From Maratus speciosus (Eukaryota; Arthropoda; Arachnida; Araneae; Salticidae), in the NCBI GenBank assembly GCA_963932465.1, contig OZ010787.1, forward strand, positions 18,865,936-18,929,935: a stretch of DNA of 64,000 nucleotides, read 5' to 3'. Shown piece by piece: positions 47,714 through 59,440 of the stretch (position 1 is the stretch's first letter; each line of letters starts with the position of its first letter). The position numbers and the translations under genes were made by a program. Below the pieces are notes generated by a model. It was not told the origin of the DNA and did no database searches. It was given only the letters and a program-made list of their open reading frames with translations.

Positions 47714-49293
47714 TATATAACCAACTTCTTTTCTTACACCTGCAAAGGCTTTATAAACTTTTATAGATAAATTATATACAACAGGGTCGTAAACCTTTTT
47801 ACTATCTCGGGTACATATGAACTATCTTCGCGGACATACCGCTTTCACACATGCGGCTGTATTTATTTATATATATGTAGAACTCACATTTAGAAACATA
47901 CGCAAACCAATATTTATAGACACTGGATGTATATAGACGCACATTTACGAAAAGTTTCAAACGGAACAATGGAAGAGGTGGGGGGGGGGATAAAGCTCTA
48001 TTAGAATTACTAAGTACGTCAAAAATGTAAGCATGTCCGCACATTCTTTTTTTATTTTACTTTTTTTTTCTCACACTTCCGTGTGATCTTTCAATATTTT
48101 GTTCACAGCAGATACCATTTTAAGAAATAACTGCGAAAACTTAGAACATTTTCTTTCTTTTCATGAAGGTCATTTCCAAAAGTGCTAACCATACTACATT
48201 TCTACTACAAATTTCATTGAAAGCAGAATAATCTAGTTAAGGTTGTTCTCAAATCAAAACTGAGTACTTTCGACACATTATTTTTATTGATTTTTGTTCG
48301 CAAGCTTATGAAATTTACAGGTGCTTCTATTAAAAAACAATGTAATCGAATCGATTTTTCGTTTATTTGGCAAACGCAGAAGATTTTTCAGAAAATGGTG
48401 TCAAAGTTGGCTAAATAAACTTTGAAAATTAATTTTAAGACGCAACAGCAAAGGAAAGGAAAAAAACTGCCGACCTTAAACAATAAACGCTTATAACTGA
48501 AGATGTATTCATTTAACGAAAAAAAAAACTGTTCGATTACAAATCAATTCAATAATCATGCCTGCAATTGTTATACTTTTATATTCAAAAATAAATCACA
48601 AAATGTGTCAAAAAGTTTCGCGTTGTTGAGCAGAGAAAAATATTTTTTTGAGAACTATCTTAAATGCTTTTAAAAAAATAGAGAAACACTGGGTACATGA
48701 GAGAAATCAATGATGAAACCAAGCATTTTTCTTTTAATATGAAATCACTGACACAAGTTCTTGAGATAAGAATAAAATATAGTTTAAGAAAACTCTACTT
48801 ATCTTTATTCTTTCTTTTTTAATGCTTTTTTCGTATTACATTTTTGCGACGACTTTTTCACAATACCCAGACATCAAATAATTTTCGGTTAAAGAGACAT
48901 TTAAACTTAACTTCAAGAACATGCTTCATTTGATATCTAGTTTTGTTCATAATTTTTTGTGTTTCTTCTTTCAAAAACACTTTTTAAAAAATAACTAATA
49001 ACATAAAGAAAAATATGTCAGTTCTGTTTTGGAAAGATAAATATATTTAACTAACTAGAATTTTCTTTTAACGTATAAATATTGTTTATTTTGTTAAATT
49101 AGCAAATCAACATATTAAAAGTTATTTGAATTCTCAGTCAGTGATGTATCGTAGAATTTTGTTTGTACACCAATTTAACGGCTAAATTAACGCAACAATG
49201 TTTTTATTAATAACTTTTGAACTAATTACTTTTATATTTACAACATTTATGTCAAAATAAAATTGAAAAATTGTTTTTAATACTATTCTTACG
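47714..49293. other. AT-rich non-coding stretch
   Basis: G run near 47979-47989. About 48570-48670 is a diverged copy of about 20280-20390. No gene seen. Confidence 0.5.
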
Positions 49294-49295
49294 TA

Positions 49296-49907
49296 CACTG
49301 TAAAAAAAAAAAAAAAAAAAAAAAAAACAAGATGTAAATCTACAACATTAGTTTTTGTAAAAGCTACAGAAATCTGTTACTAAACTCAGTGGTGGAAAAT
49401 TGGCGCAGAGGAGGAGCCTATTGACACCACTAAATTTTAGAAGTATTTTTCGGCTTATCTAATGACATAATTTCTGTGTTTTTATTAAGCTGAAGAATAC
49501 TATAAAATGTTTGTGGTGTCAATAGGCTCCTCCTTTTCGCCAATTTTCCACCACTGTAAACTGTAAGCTTACTAAAATTTTATCTGCACACTGTAAAGAA
49601 AAAAGATGTAAATCTACAAAACTAGTTTTTGTAAAGCTACAGAAATCTATATGCTTACTAAAATTTTATCGGTAAACCTGGAAAATTACATGAATTTTTT
49701 TTTGTTGCAGATACATAAAAAGTTCTAGGCATTTCAGTATCCTAGAAAATGCTTACTAACATTACAGATTTTTTTTTCGGTGTAAACGTGAATTTGTTAC
49801 ATGTTTTTTTTTTTTTTTTTTTTTTTTTTTTCAGTTACATAAAAAGTTCTAGGCATCCCAGTTTCCTAGAAAATTCTTAGTAACCCCATAGATTTTTTTT
49901 TACAGTG
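49296..49907. mobile_element. CACTGTAAAAAA-ended element with internal tandem units
   Basis: CACTGTAAAAAAA at 49296 and its inverse ending at 49907, with TA on both sides. GATGTAAATCTACAA followed by AGTTTTTGTAAA(A)GCTACA occurs twice (about 49329 and 49605). ACATAAAAAGTTCTAGGCAT with GTAACC/TTAC tails occurs twice (about 49712 and 49835). The same end sequence marks the element at 52615-53324. A 170-bp MITE is inserted inside. Confidence 0.65.
49387..49556. mobile_element. 170-bp palindromic MITE with TAAACT duplication
   Basis: CAGTGGTGGAAAATTGGCG on the left and its exact inverse CGCCAATTTTCCACCACTG on the right, followed inward by AGGAGGAGCCTATTGACACC and its near-inverse. Flanked by TAAACT on both sides (49381-49386 and 49557-49562). 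CAGTGG ends suggest the hAT group, though the visible duplication is 6 bp, not 8. Confidence 0.85.
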
Positions 49908-49909
49908 TA

Positions 49910-50698
49910 CGACCATTTGAATCCTTGACTTAGATGAACAAACTACGTTGAATGTTTTTTTAACGATTGTTTAGAAATTGGGAATTCCAGCGACAGATAT
50001 ATTTGAGACGTTGATGTTTCTAATACTATCTTTTATAATTTCTAAATGTTTTCTTAAATTCAAGAACTTTCTGGCCGACTCGTTTTTTAAAAATAAGCAC
50101 CTGCTATATTCCCAGCGGTCTTGAACTTGGCTATCAGGCAATTGTTTGCATTTCTGTGTGCTGTCATTTTCCTTCTATGTTTTTTTCTTGCGAATTTTAC
50201 GCAAATAGAATGGAGATTTATCGCATAAATTATAACTCATTTCAATAAAGTCTTGTTGCTTGATAGTTCTATTCCTAGAAACAATTTTCTCTAATATCGG
50301 TTAAATTAAAAAAGAATTATTTACCACTACAATATGAATAAATGGATAAATAAAAATAAAAATGAAATAAAACTAGTCCTTACAGTTAATTAAATTTTTA
50401 ATTCATTAATTAAATAATTAATTAAAAGCTTCAGAAGAATACATGTAATTTTCTCTTTGTGATTACTAATATTTTTTACCGAAGCCAAACCATAAAGAAA
50501 AACCCAAAAAAATAAATCCCAATAACAAAACAAAAACTTATTCAATTTGTTTTTACAATTGTATGTAATTTCAGCACTTTAAATATTAGTTTGCTGTATA
50601 TTATTGAAATATGCAGGCACTGGTTAAAATTATAAGAATAAAACCATTCATGATTAATTTTGGTGCACCCATGTAAATTTTTCATTCAGGAATACATA
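49910..50698. other. AT-rich non-coding stretch
   Basis: No gene or recognisable repeat. Confidence 0.55.
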
Positions 50699-50700
50699 TA

Positions 50701-52235
50701 CAGTCCTCAGAGAAAGTTTAGACACTGGTGATATTTAACCTTTAAATAAAAAATACGAACACTTGGGTTATACAAATAGCTGTACTTATTTTTAAATATA
50801 TTTTAAACATTTTAGGACGGAAATAACTGTTTTAATGTAGGATATTTTTGAATTTAACTGAAAAAAGGGAAATTTGCATATTTCAAAAGTTTAGACACTT
50901 TCTTGATTTTTGGCACCTGTTCAAGAAAAAAAGCGAATTTGAAATTATGACGTCACATGGATGAAGTATTTAAGTGCACCTCGCGATAGCATCGGTTAGT
51001 GAAGAAGCCGCGAGCTAGAAATTTTCAGTCAGATGAAGTAATTGAAGCATGGAAGCTGCAATCGAAAGGGAAGACTGTTGCAGAAATTTCAGTTACTTTG
51101 AATCGTCCAAAGAAGTCTGTCTATCAAGTACTGTCTAAGAGTGACTCTTTCAAAGCAAAACATAGATCTGGAAGACCTCGTGTGGCCAGAAAACGAGATG
51201 GTAGAAGGATCCATAAACTGGCATCTAGACGAATGATGATTGCTAGCCGCATTAAAAGCGAGTCAGAGATTTCTGTGTCAACGGATACGATTCGTAGATG
51301 AATTAAAGAAAGATGTAAATTAGTTTATATGAAAATGATAAAACAACCAGCCTTGACATCTCACAGCAAATTGATGAGAATGCAGTGGGCTAGCAAACAT
51401 ATGTCATATGGACACAAGTGGTGTACTGTGATATTCAGTGACGAAAAAAAGCGGAATTTGGATGATCCAGATAGGTGGGCACACTATTGGCGCGATTTGC
51501 GTAAAGAGCTTCGGACTTTCTTTAGACGAGAACAAGGAGGTGACTCTTCAATGATTTGGACCCCACTTTGGTTTGATGCTCAAGTATCGCTAGAGTCCCT
51601 CAATGGTCACCAAGCAGTGTAAGACTACATACATACATTGGAAAACAATTTACAGTCATTTGGTGAACTTTTAGATGTTCCAAAGTACGTATTTGAGCAA
51701 GATAATGCGTCCATCCATGTTGCATACAAAACAAGAAATTAGTTTAACTCTCAAAATATTACTATTCTGGACTGGCCCGCAGTAGTCTTGATCTGAACCC
51801 AATCGAAAACTTTTATGGCATCATATCTGATAAGGTTTACGCAATCTGTTAACAATACTCCTCTGTTAATGTACTTCGAGCTACTGTTGAAGGTTTTTGG
51901 TACGAAATAGACCCCAAGTGATGTAGGATTTAGTTTCTTTGGTGGAAAGTCACATTTTTGCACTAATTGCAGACAATGTAGGTGCATAGGTGCAGTTCGA
52001 TTTTAATTTGTGGTTATTTTTCTGTAAATAGAAGATTGTCTATACTTTTGCCACAATGTTAATTTTGTTATTTTTTGGCATTATATATTATGTAAAGTGT
52101 ATAATTTAAAATTTACTATTTGTTAATAAAGGATAAGTCCCCAGTAATATATGACAGTTGAGTTACAACAATTCGTTACATACTTCTCAGTACAGAAGCA
52201 TAATCGATCATTGCCTAAACTTCTGCTGCGCACTG
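50701..52235 (+). mobile_element. Second Tc1-like family, decayed (1535 bp)
   Basis: CAGTCCTCAGAGAAAGTTTA on the left and the inverse beginning CAGTGCGCAGCAGAAGTTTA on the right match at 20 of 27 positions. TA flanks at 50699-50700 and 52236-52237. Termini and transposase differ clearly from the CACTGCTC family. Confidence 0.88.
50999..52006 (+). pseudogene. Tc1-like transposase pseudogene, second family
   Basis: Readable from a GTG at 50999 (KKPRARNFQSDEVIEAWKLQ). The helix-turn-helix GKTVAEISVTLNRPKKSVYQ is followed by a second DNA-binding part with SGRPRV and ending TDTIRR, then a stop at 51299-51301. After it come MQWASKHMSYGHKWCTVIFS with DEK (first Asp), YVFEQDNASIH (second Asp) and, after a frameshift, SSLDLNPIENFYG (third acidic residue). 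At least three stops and one or two frameshifts are present, so it cannot make an enzyme. DD..E spacing cannot be measured safely because of the frameshift. Confidence 0.88.
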
Positions 52236-52237
52236 TA

Positions 52238-52612
52238 TAGAAACAGTGAGGAATTACTTTTTTTTTCTTCAAAAAATCAAATATAAATTTCATGCATATT
52301 CTTCACACGATTAATTATTGATTGAATTGTAACAATCAGCAAATAATTAAATTATTATAAATTCATCTATCAAAAAATATTTTGTTTCCATTAGCATAGC
52401 TGTATTTGAGAAATATTCATATTTATTTTGCCTTCTGAACACTACTTGAGTTAATTTATGAAAAATATTGTCTTTAAGGAACTATATGGCTACAGTGTTT
52501 CTCAACTCTTTTAGATTCGCGAAACTTCTTGATTTTACTAAGAAGTCTGCGACATACCTTAATTTTGGTTTACCATATTATATATAATCTGGTAATAAAG
52601 GCACACCAGTGA
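52238..52612. other. AT-rich non-coding stretch
   Basis: Spacer between transposons; nothing supportable. Confidence 0.6.
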
Positions 52613-52614
52613 TA

Positions 52615-53324
52615 CACTGTAAAAAATGCAGATGTTTCTTAATCTACGAAAATGCACTATAATCACGAACACAAATATATAAACCAGTTCCGAGACATCC
52701 AAGATTCCGAAAAGTGCTCCTTTATCTTTAGAAACCTTAGAAAACAATTTATTTTCGGAATTTAAAGAAGAATTTACAAAAATAAATTTTTATTAGCTGG
52801 CCGTCATTTTTGGAAACGTTTACTAGTAGCTTTTACAATGCATTAATCAATTATCTGTACCCGGAAAATCGGTTTTTCGCTTTCTATCAATTTTCAAGTA
52901 AACATTTTCAGCTCATAATTGAATTTGTGAATGCAGTTGTAACAAAATAATGTTAATTTTCATATTAATATTAATGCTGTTAAGATTGTATGTTTGTCTG
53001 TTAAACATGTTTTCTGAATCCCATATAAAAATATTTACCTAAGAATGGATAGCATCCGAAAAAGTGATAGTCCGATTTCAGAAAACTGATTATTGCACTG
53101 TAAAAGCTACTCAGAAACGTTTCCGAAAATAACGGGAAGCTAATAAAAATGTGTTTTTGAACATTCTTCTTTAAATTTCGAAAATAAATAGTTTTCTCAC
53201 TTTTTTAAAGGTAAAGGAATGCTTTTCGAAATCTTCGGTAACTTGGAAGAGGTTATTGTATATTTTCGTTCTTGATTATAGCAAATTTTTGTAGATTAAG
53301 AAACATCTGTCATTTTTTACAGTG
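52615..53324. mobile_element. 710-bp foldback with CACTGTAAAAAATG ends
   Basis: CACTGTAAAAAATGCAGATG then TTTCTTAATCTAC on the left; the inverse GTAGATTAAGAAACATCTGT ... TTTTTTACAGTG on the right. The arms are about 235 bp (52615-52850 against 53091-53324) and match in blocks such as ATTTTCGGAATTTAAAGAAG / CTTCTTTAAATTTCGAAAAT and GGAAACGTTT. TA on the left, TG on the right. No coding sequence. Confidence 0.8.
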
Positions 53325-53472
53325 TGTCTTTATTACAGAATGACTAATATCACAAATATAACATGGCTAGTTAATTTTAGTTAGTAAAAGTTACAAATTT
53401 GTAAGCATATGTTTGAGACTGCTGGTGTTATTTTTCGTCAAATACTTCACATGATTGCGAATAATAGATATA

Positions 53473-54682
53473 CAGTAAAATCCGTTTAAGAAATTTCCGC
53501 TTAAGAAGTTTTCCCGTTTAAGAAGTTTATATTTTCGATTCCCATTTTTCTCTTATTCTTACAACGCTAAAATAACTCGTTTAAGAAGTTTAGTTCGAAA
53601 TTCCTTCCCGCTTAAAAAGTTTTATTTTTCCTTCAATTTTTACTTTCAAAGAGCGTTTATTTTGTATTTTTGATTATTATTTTATTTTCTGTGCTGGGAA
53701 TATCTTTATTTATATTCTTCGCTATTCAAAAAGGTCAGTGTTTAGGACTGATAGCAGTTATGGTTACCTCTATTTCACCTTAAAATCTGTTTAATGTGTT
53801 TGATGGAAATGGAATGTGGGTAGAGGATGGGTTCCTCGTCACTGTAACAATAGTGACTGATAAAGAGAAAAGGGAATTGCTCCGCCATACCGAGGGGTGG
53901 TTCTTTCAGTTCAATAGTTACAACAGATTCTTTCCCACCACCCTCTTCCATAAGTGCAATGTACCAAAGCTGAGTTTGGTTTTTTCATTTCACAGTTTTT
54001 AAGTCAGTGTAAAGTGCATAACATCAAAGATTTCTCGTTAGAAAATACACGAACAAAAAATTCTGTTTTTTTTTTTTCCAAAAATGTCGGGCAAGACAAT
54101 TAAAAGGAAAGCTTTGTCAATTGAAAACAAAATCAAAATTTTGAAAGAAGTTGATGGTAACGCGAAAACAACAAGAGTTGAAATAGCAAAGAAGTTGAGC
54201 ATGCCAGTGACTACTCTGAATGGAATTCTAGCAAAACGATATCTCATTTTAAACTGTTCTGAAAAATCTCGTAAAATTAAAAATGTGAAAAGAGGAAAAT
54301 ATGAAGTTATGGAAGAAAAGTTATTGATTAAAGGTTGCCGAAAAAAACAGAAACAAAAAACTATAACCGATTTTTTTTTGCAAAAACATATCAAATGACT
54401 CTTAAAGAGAAATTTCTTGTCTTGGATTAAATAAAGAGTTTCTAAGGTAATTATGCAGTTTTACTTTATTAGCTAATTTTTAAAGTGTGCAAACTAATTT
54501 AAATTTCTTAATAAAACTCAATTTTATAGAAAGTACTCTTTGTATTATTGTACTAAGATAAAATAAACCCTCTTCTAAATATCAATATTTAAACTATGGA
54601 TTTTTTCAAAAAATGCTAATTTCCTGTTTAAGAAGTTTTTCCCTTCCATTCCCTTGTGAAACCTCTTAAGCGGGTTTCACTG
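53473..54682 (+). mobile_element. Internally deleted Tigger/pogo transposon (1210 bp)
   Basis: CAGTAAAATCCGTTTAAGAA on the left and the inverse of CAGTGAAACCCGCTTAAGAG on the right. TA flanks at 53471-53472 and 54683-54684. TTTAAGAAGTTT is repeated sub-terminally at both ends. It carries the start and the end of a pogo-type transposase with the catalytic middle missing. Confidence 0.9.
54084..54398 (+). pseudogene. Tigger/pogo transposase, N-terminus fused to C-terminus
   Basis: 104-codon ORF starting ATG at 54084. Residues about 7-52 (KRKALSIENKIKILKEVDGN ... ILAKR) are the CENP-B N-terminal helix-turn-helix that binds Tigger ends. Residues 53-86 follow the usual linker up to YEVMEEKLLI, where the CENP-B-type second DNA-binding domain should begin. 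The frame then jumps to KKQKQKTITDFFLQK, which looks like the usual C-terminal tail (ITDFF) of Tigger transposases. About 300-400 residues including the whole DDE/D catalytic core are therefore deleted at about 54340. It cannot transpose itself. A short DNA-binding product is conceivable but unproven. Confidence 0.85.
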
Positions 54683-54958
54683 TACTACCTTTTTTTTTAA
54701 GTAAGTTCATTTAATTTTATACTTATCTTATACCAATAATTCAGGCATTATTATCGTAGTATAGCCATCACAGTATAGACAGCTTTTTCTTATCTGTTAT
54801 TACATTTATATAAAAAAATCATGACATAATTACTTTTCATTTAAAAATTCTTTATCTTGTTTGTATACATATTAAAATCAATTTCCATAAAATACATTTT
54901 CTTTACTTTTTCATAAAAACATTAAGACATATTTCCTTATTTTACTTAAAAACATATA

Positions 54959-56490
54959 CACTGCTCAAAACAATTAAAGGATATTGCAGTTTTAGGTGGA
55001 TTTTGTATCTGGTAAACTGTTTAGCTGATTGATACATGGTCGACAGACATAGTAGGTTATATGAGAATAAATTACACATGTTTGGCAGAAAAAAAATGCA
55101 TTTTATTGCGCATTTGTGTACTAAAGGAAAAAAACACAATTTGTGCATATGAGAAAAAAAGAATAAGAAAAGGTGTTTTCTTCAAAGAAAACCATTTTCA
55201 GTAGGGGGTATGGTTTCCACGGGCGGCCAGCAACGTTGAACACCTTTGAGGCATGGACTCAATGAGGCTATTAATGACGAGTTGGGGTATTCTGCCCCAC
55301 TCTTCCAGAAGAGCTCTTTCCAGTTCTTGGAGAGTTTGTGGGGGTTGTTGGCGGCCAGAAACTCGTCTTCCTAGAGCGTCCCAAACGTGCTCGATTGGAT
55401 TCATGTCTGGAGAACACGCTGGCCATTCCATTCGAACGATTCCTTCCTCGAAAAGGAAATCCCCCACCAGGTTTGCACGATGTGGCCTGCAGTTATCGTC
55501 CATTAAAATGAAGTTATCTCCGATTGCTGCAGCGTAAGGGACTACAATAGGTCTGAGGATCTCATCCCTATATCGGCGACCAGTCAGAGCTCCATCTCGA
55601 ATGATGTAGAGGTCAGTGCGCCCGTCAATGGAGATGCCGCCATACACCAACACTCCTCCACCGCCAAATCTGACCCTTTCGTGCACGAGCGCAGGATTAT
55701 TCCTACTGCCACGGTCCCTCCAGATGAAAATACGCCTATTATCCGGATGCACAGAAAAACGGGACTCGTCAGAAAACAGAATATTGCTCCATTCATTTCT
55801 CCTCCAGTTGACATGCTCGGTTGCCCACTCCCTGCGGTTGCGATGATGCCTTGATGTTAATCTAACACATACCATCGGTCACCGAGCATACAGACCTACA
55901 GCATGGAGCCGGTTTCGGACAGTCTGAGTTGAAATCGTGGTGCCTGTAGCCGAGCGAAGGTGTTGTTGGAGAAGAGTAGCGTTCATGGTTCGGTGTCTCC
56001 GAGCTGTTAACGCTAAATACCGATCTTCATTGGGCGTTGTTGCCCGTCTACGACCTTGCCCTGGTCTTCGACCTGCACATCCACTCTCCAAAAAACGGTT
56101 CCAGATCCTGGAAATGACACTTTGTGACACTCCAATGGCTTGCGCTACTTCAGCTTGAGTTTGGCCCACTTCTAACCTACCAACAATTCTCAAAGCTGCT
56201 GAATCTGTCAAATGACTTCGCTGAGACATCGTACTCATCGAAACAAAGCAATCACTGAATGCCGATCATCCTTGTCTTCATTCTCTTTTATCCAGTTGAA
56301 AGTCAAATTTCATTCGCTGCCGCTGAAGCGACGTTTTTGACGTCGAACTCAAAATTTGCATACTCCACAGTTTGAAAACCAGAAAAATTTGCATTTGTGA
56401 TTCTCTTCTTCTATTTTCGGCAAAAAAAAATTCTTTTATATCTTTATTTTATATAAAACTTCAAATATCCTTTAATTGTTTTGAGCAGTG
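54959..56490 (-). mobile_element. Tc1-type transposon, copy 2 (1532 bp)
   Basis: Same length, same 26-bp termini and almost the same sequence as 15059-16590. TA flanks at 54957-54958 and 56491-56492. Differences are scattered substitutions and balanced one-base changes in A runs. Confidence 0.95.
55198..56238 (-). pseudogene. Tc1-like transposase with one nonsense mutation
   Basis: Equivalent of the intact 346-residue enzyme at 15298-16338. The frame is open from ATG 56238 to a TGA at 55876-55878, which replaces the CGA (Arg120) of the intact copy: a single C-to-T change at a CpG. Beyond it the same frame is open to the normal C-terminus GNHTPY at 55198. All three catalytic acids are encoded (ILFSDESRF, LMDDNCRPH, MNPIEHVW). 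The break falls between the DNA-binding and catalytic domains. The terminal repeats are intact, so the copy should still be a substrate for an enzyme made elsewhere. Confidence 0.93.
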
Positions 56491-56883
56491 TATTTCAGCA
56501 GGTTTTAAAATATGCTACATAACAAGCAATGCATCGTCTATACCTTTCGGCTTCTCTCTAAAAAAACGTTTTCATCCCTCTTCGGAGACATCCCCAGTTT
56601 CAAATGGTGTTGTTTTGCAGTTTCGCATGAGATCCCATAAGTTCCCTTCTTTTTCCCTCTTCTCTTCTTCGTTTTTCCCTTTCTCCAACATTCGCTGCCA
56701 ACGAGTGTCGATATTTGAATGTGTAATGTCGTTGCATAACATTATCTCTGTCAAGGTTGATTTCATGATGAATTATGTCATGATTTTTTTATATAAATGT
56801 AATAACAGATAAGAAAAATGTGTCTATACTGTGATGACTACTACGATAATAATGCCTGAAATATTGGTATAAGATAAGTATAA

Positions 56884-57398
56884 GTATAATACGGGCATTA
56901 AAAAAGACAGTGACTTCTATCGATAAAATCGTATAATAAATAAGTTCATATATATATACTAAATAAGTTCATTTGATTTTTAATTTTAATTTAGTTCTTT
57001 AAAACTGCCCAGTTCCTAATGAACCTTACAGGATGCGCGTTCTTTTGCTCCGTAATTTTTTGGAAAAATTGATTCACGTAAGTTCAGGCCCATCTATTGG
57101 CTTCTTGAAGAACTAATGATAGTATGTATAAAATAAATAAATGTATGAAATAAAAGATAGAGTAGCAACACTAACTTTTATAACCAGATTTTTTTAATCA
57201 TTTTTTACTCTTCTTCGCAGTTTAAAATAAACAAAAATTACTACAGAATTAGTACAGAAATTCTAGTAGAATGGTAATTTTTTAATAAAAAGGGGGCTTA
57301 AGGGGGCTGTTCACTCAGCTTCGGAATTCTCCTCCGTAATGTTAAGTCTATAGACTTTTAATGCGCTCGTATATTTAAAATATCTTCTCGGGAAATTC
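56884..57398. other. AT-rich non-coding stretch
   Basis: AAATAAGTTCAT occurs twice near 56939 and 56961. No gene. Confidence 0.5.
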
Positions 57399-57642
57399 AA
57401 ATTTTTAACATCTTTTTTCTGTGTACTCTTCTTGAAGGATCTCTTTTTTTCTTAGTTTTCAAAATGTTTCTAAAATCTATGCTGAATTCGATATTTTATG
57501 TGTTAAAAGCAGGCGAACTGTGAGTAAGATTTTAACACTTCATATAAAATTAAATCTATACTTTAGAAATATTTTAAGAACTAAGAAAAAAGGAGACATC
57601 TTTTAGGAAGTGTACACAAAAAATAGAAGTTAAAAATATGAA
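57399..57642. repeat. Hairpin element, arms about 110 bp
   Basis: Left-arm words TTTTAACATCTTTTTTCTGT, GTACTCTTCTTGAAGGATCT, CTTAGTT, TTTCTAAAATCTA and TTATGTGTTAAAA are matched by inverse words in the right arm through AGAAGTTAAAAATATG. The central spacer is about 23 bp. Confidence 0.75.
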
Positions 57643-57718
57643 TTTAAATATGAAATTAAAAATATGAATTTAAAAATATGAAAACGACAATTCAACGTTG
57701 CATAGTTTTTGCGTTACT

Positions 57719-58052
57719 ATAACGTGTAAAATGTGAGTACTAATACTTTTTTCACGATTTGTCGTTACCGTACACCCAATTTTGTTTTTACACGTCTATC
57801 GGTTTAGATGTTTATGGACTTTGAACACCAGTATATTTTAATAGTAAACTGTAAAATATGAGCACAGTGTTTTTTCACGATTTATCGTTAGTATACATCT
57901 AATTCTATATTTACACGACTATAGGTTTATAAGTTTATGAATATTGAACACCAGTACATTTTAATAGTATATTCTAAGCCATAAATAATTGTATATTTAT
58001 GTGATTAGGTGAAGATTACTATTGCAAGAATAGTGGTATTCAATATTCGTAA
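57719..58052. repeat. Tandem repeat, about 125-bp unit, 2.5 copies
   Basis: Two units share GTAAAATGTGAG / GTAAAATATGAG, TTTTTTCACGATTT(G/A)TCGTTA, TTTACACG(T/A)CTAT, and GAACACCAGTA(T/C)ATTTTAAT. A partial inverted unit ends with AATAGTGGTATTCAATATTC. Confidence 0.75.
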
Positions 58053-59063
58053 ACCATTAATAGTCGCCAAAAACAAAAACAGAATACAGGTTATTGTAAA
58101 GTATAACTATTATTTTCCGTGTCATTTCGTAGCTAAAATATACTTCGTTAATTAATTAGCATGTCCATTAAATGAGAAATCTTAGTTCTTTTAATTATCT
58201 TTTCTACCTATAAATTTAAATCTGTTTTTTTTTTTTTTTTATCAAAATTGCATTTTATGCGCCGGAATATACGGTATATGCCTCATTTAGAGGCTAAATA
58301 ACTAAAAACAAAAGAAAAAATTAAGTGAATAATAAAATTGCTTTTGTAGATTGTATGTGAGAACTGAAGGATTAATGAATATCACACTTCTCATAAATGA
58401 GATGTCGTGAAAGGGAATAAAATTTCAAAGTCGTAAATTATGATTGATGAAAAAATATATAAATACGGTAAGGCTGTCAAAATGAAACTTGTATAGTATA
58501 TGAATTCTGCCAAGTAGGTAAAATTTTACGTTTCCGACAAAAAAGAGATAGTTAATTCATAAAAGAGCGTATATCTGCTAAGACAGAATTCTGTCTAAAT
58601 CCGAATTTTTCCCCAGTCCCTTGCGATTCCGGCTGAGCATATTTTACCAATCCACCTGAGCAGGTTTTACCAACATACACCCATTAAATTTTTTTAAACA
58701 AAAATTTGTTTTTATTTAAACAAATCTAACAGAAAAATTAAAATGATATTTCATACAATATTCAAGAATTCTTTATCAATCTTTGGTCTTGTATTGTTTA
58801 AAGATATCATTTAAACCACATCGTTTAAAGATAGATGTGGAAAGAAATATAATTCTTTAAATTTTTCGTTCTGTATTTTTAAAGATTCTTAGAAAACGTA
58901 AATGATTTAGAAATCCAAGGTTTCAAAGATGGTTTTTATATTCTCCACACCTTATTGATAATTTTATTTATTCTTTTTAAAAACATAGTGCTCTGTAACT
59001 ACTATAACTACTTTATCGAAAATGTAGTTAGCTACAACTACTTGTTTTGAAAAGTAGCGACCA
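58053..59063. other. AT-rich non-coding stretch
   Basis: T run at 58227-58242. Near 58246-58275 TTTTATGCGCCGGAATATAC resembles the short repeat pieces noted near 11.85 and 28.2 kb. 58980-59060 and 59303-59340 share inverted AGTAGT(T)AGC-type words around the next element. Confidence 0.45.
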
Positions 59064-59300
59064 CACGGTAAAAAAAATTATGTAACGTTACTCCATAAAA
59101 TTGGTGGCAGCCTTGCTGCCTCTATTTTATTGAATAATTTAACCGACATAACTGGTGTTACGTTATACTAATGTGTAATATTACACCAGTTCTATTAGTT
59201 TGAATTAAACCATTATATAAGTTAAATTTCTCTAAAAATTAGGAGACAGCATGTTGCCACCAATTTTATGGAGTAATGTCACATAATTTTTTTTGCAGTG
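59064..59300. mobile_element. 237-bp foldback MITE
   Basis: Arms of about 55 bp: left TTATGTAACGTTACTCCATA then AAATTGGTGGCA, right the inverse of TTATGTGACATTACTCCATA and the same continuation. An inner pair with AACTGGTGTTA...TTACACCAGTT makes a second stem. Confidence 0.8.
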
Positions 59301-59440
59301 CAAACTATTTTTCAAAAGTAGTCAGCAACTACTTGGCTACTTTAAAATTTTGTCAAAGGATTTATTTTATACTTAAAACTGAAGATACGGATAAAATAAT
59401 AGTGTGACCCCTCGTTATATCACGTCTGCCGGGATGCTTT

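Larger units (their letters stand above)
54718..56883. repeat. Foldback with ~113-bp arms, split by a Tc1 insertion
   Basis: 54718-54830 pairs with 56772-56883. Shared blocks are ATACTTATCTTATACCAATA, CAGGCATTATTATCGTAGTA, CATCACAGTATAGAC and TTCTTATCTGTTATTACATT. Without the nested Tc1 copy the spacer would be about 400 bp. The right part of the spacer is GC-richer and carries a 64-codon minus-strand ORF (56572-56766) of unknown nature, without recognisable domains. Confidence 0.75.

Noticed and set aside
51751..51987. 78-codon minus-strand ORF
   Set aside because: Antisense shadow of the second-family Tc1 transposase pseudogene.
53796..54002. 68-codon ORF in the left part of the Tigger element
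   Set aside because: Sits in the 5' leader of the element, has no recognisable domain and no relation to the transposase frame.
56572..56766. 64-codon charged ORF on the minus strand
   Set aside because: Lys/Glu-rich with no family resemblance; kept only as a note under the foldback.
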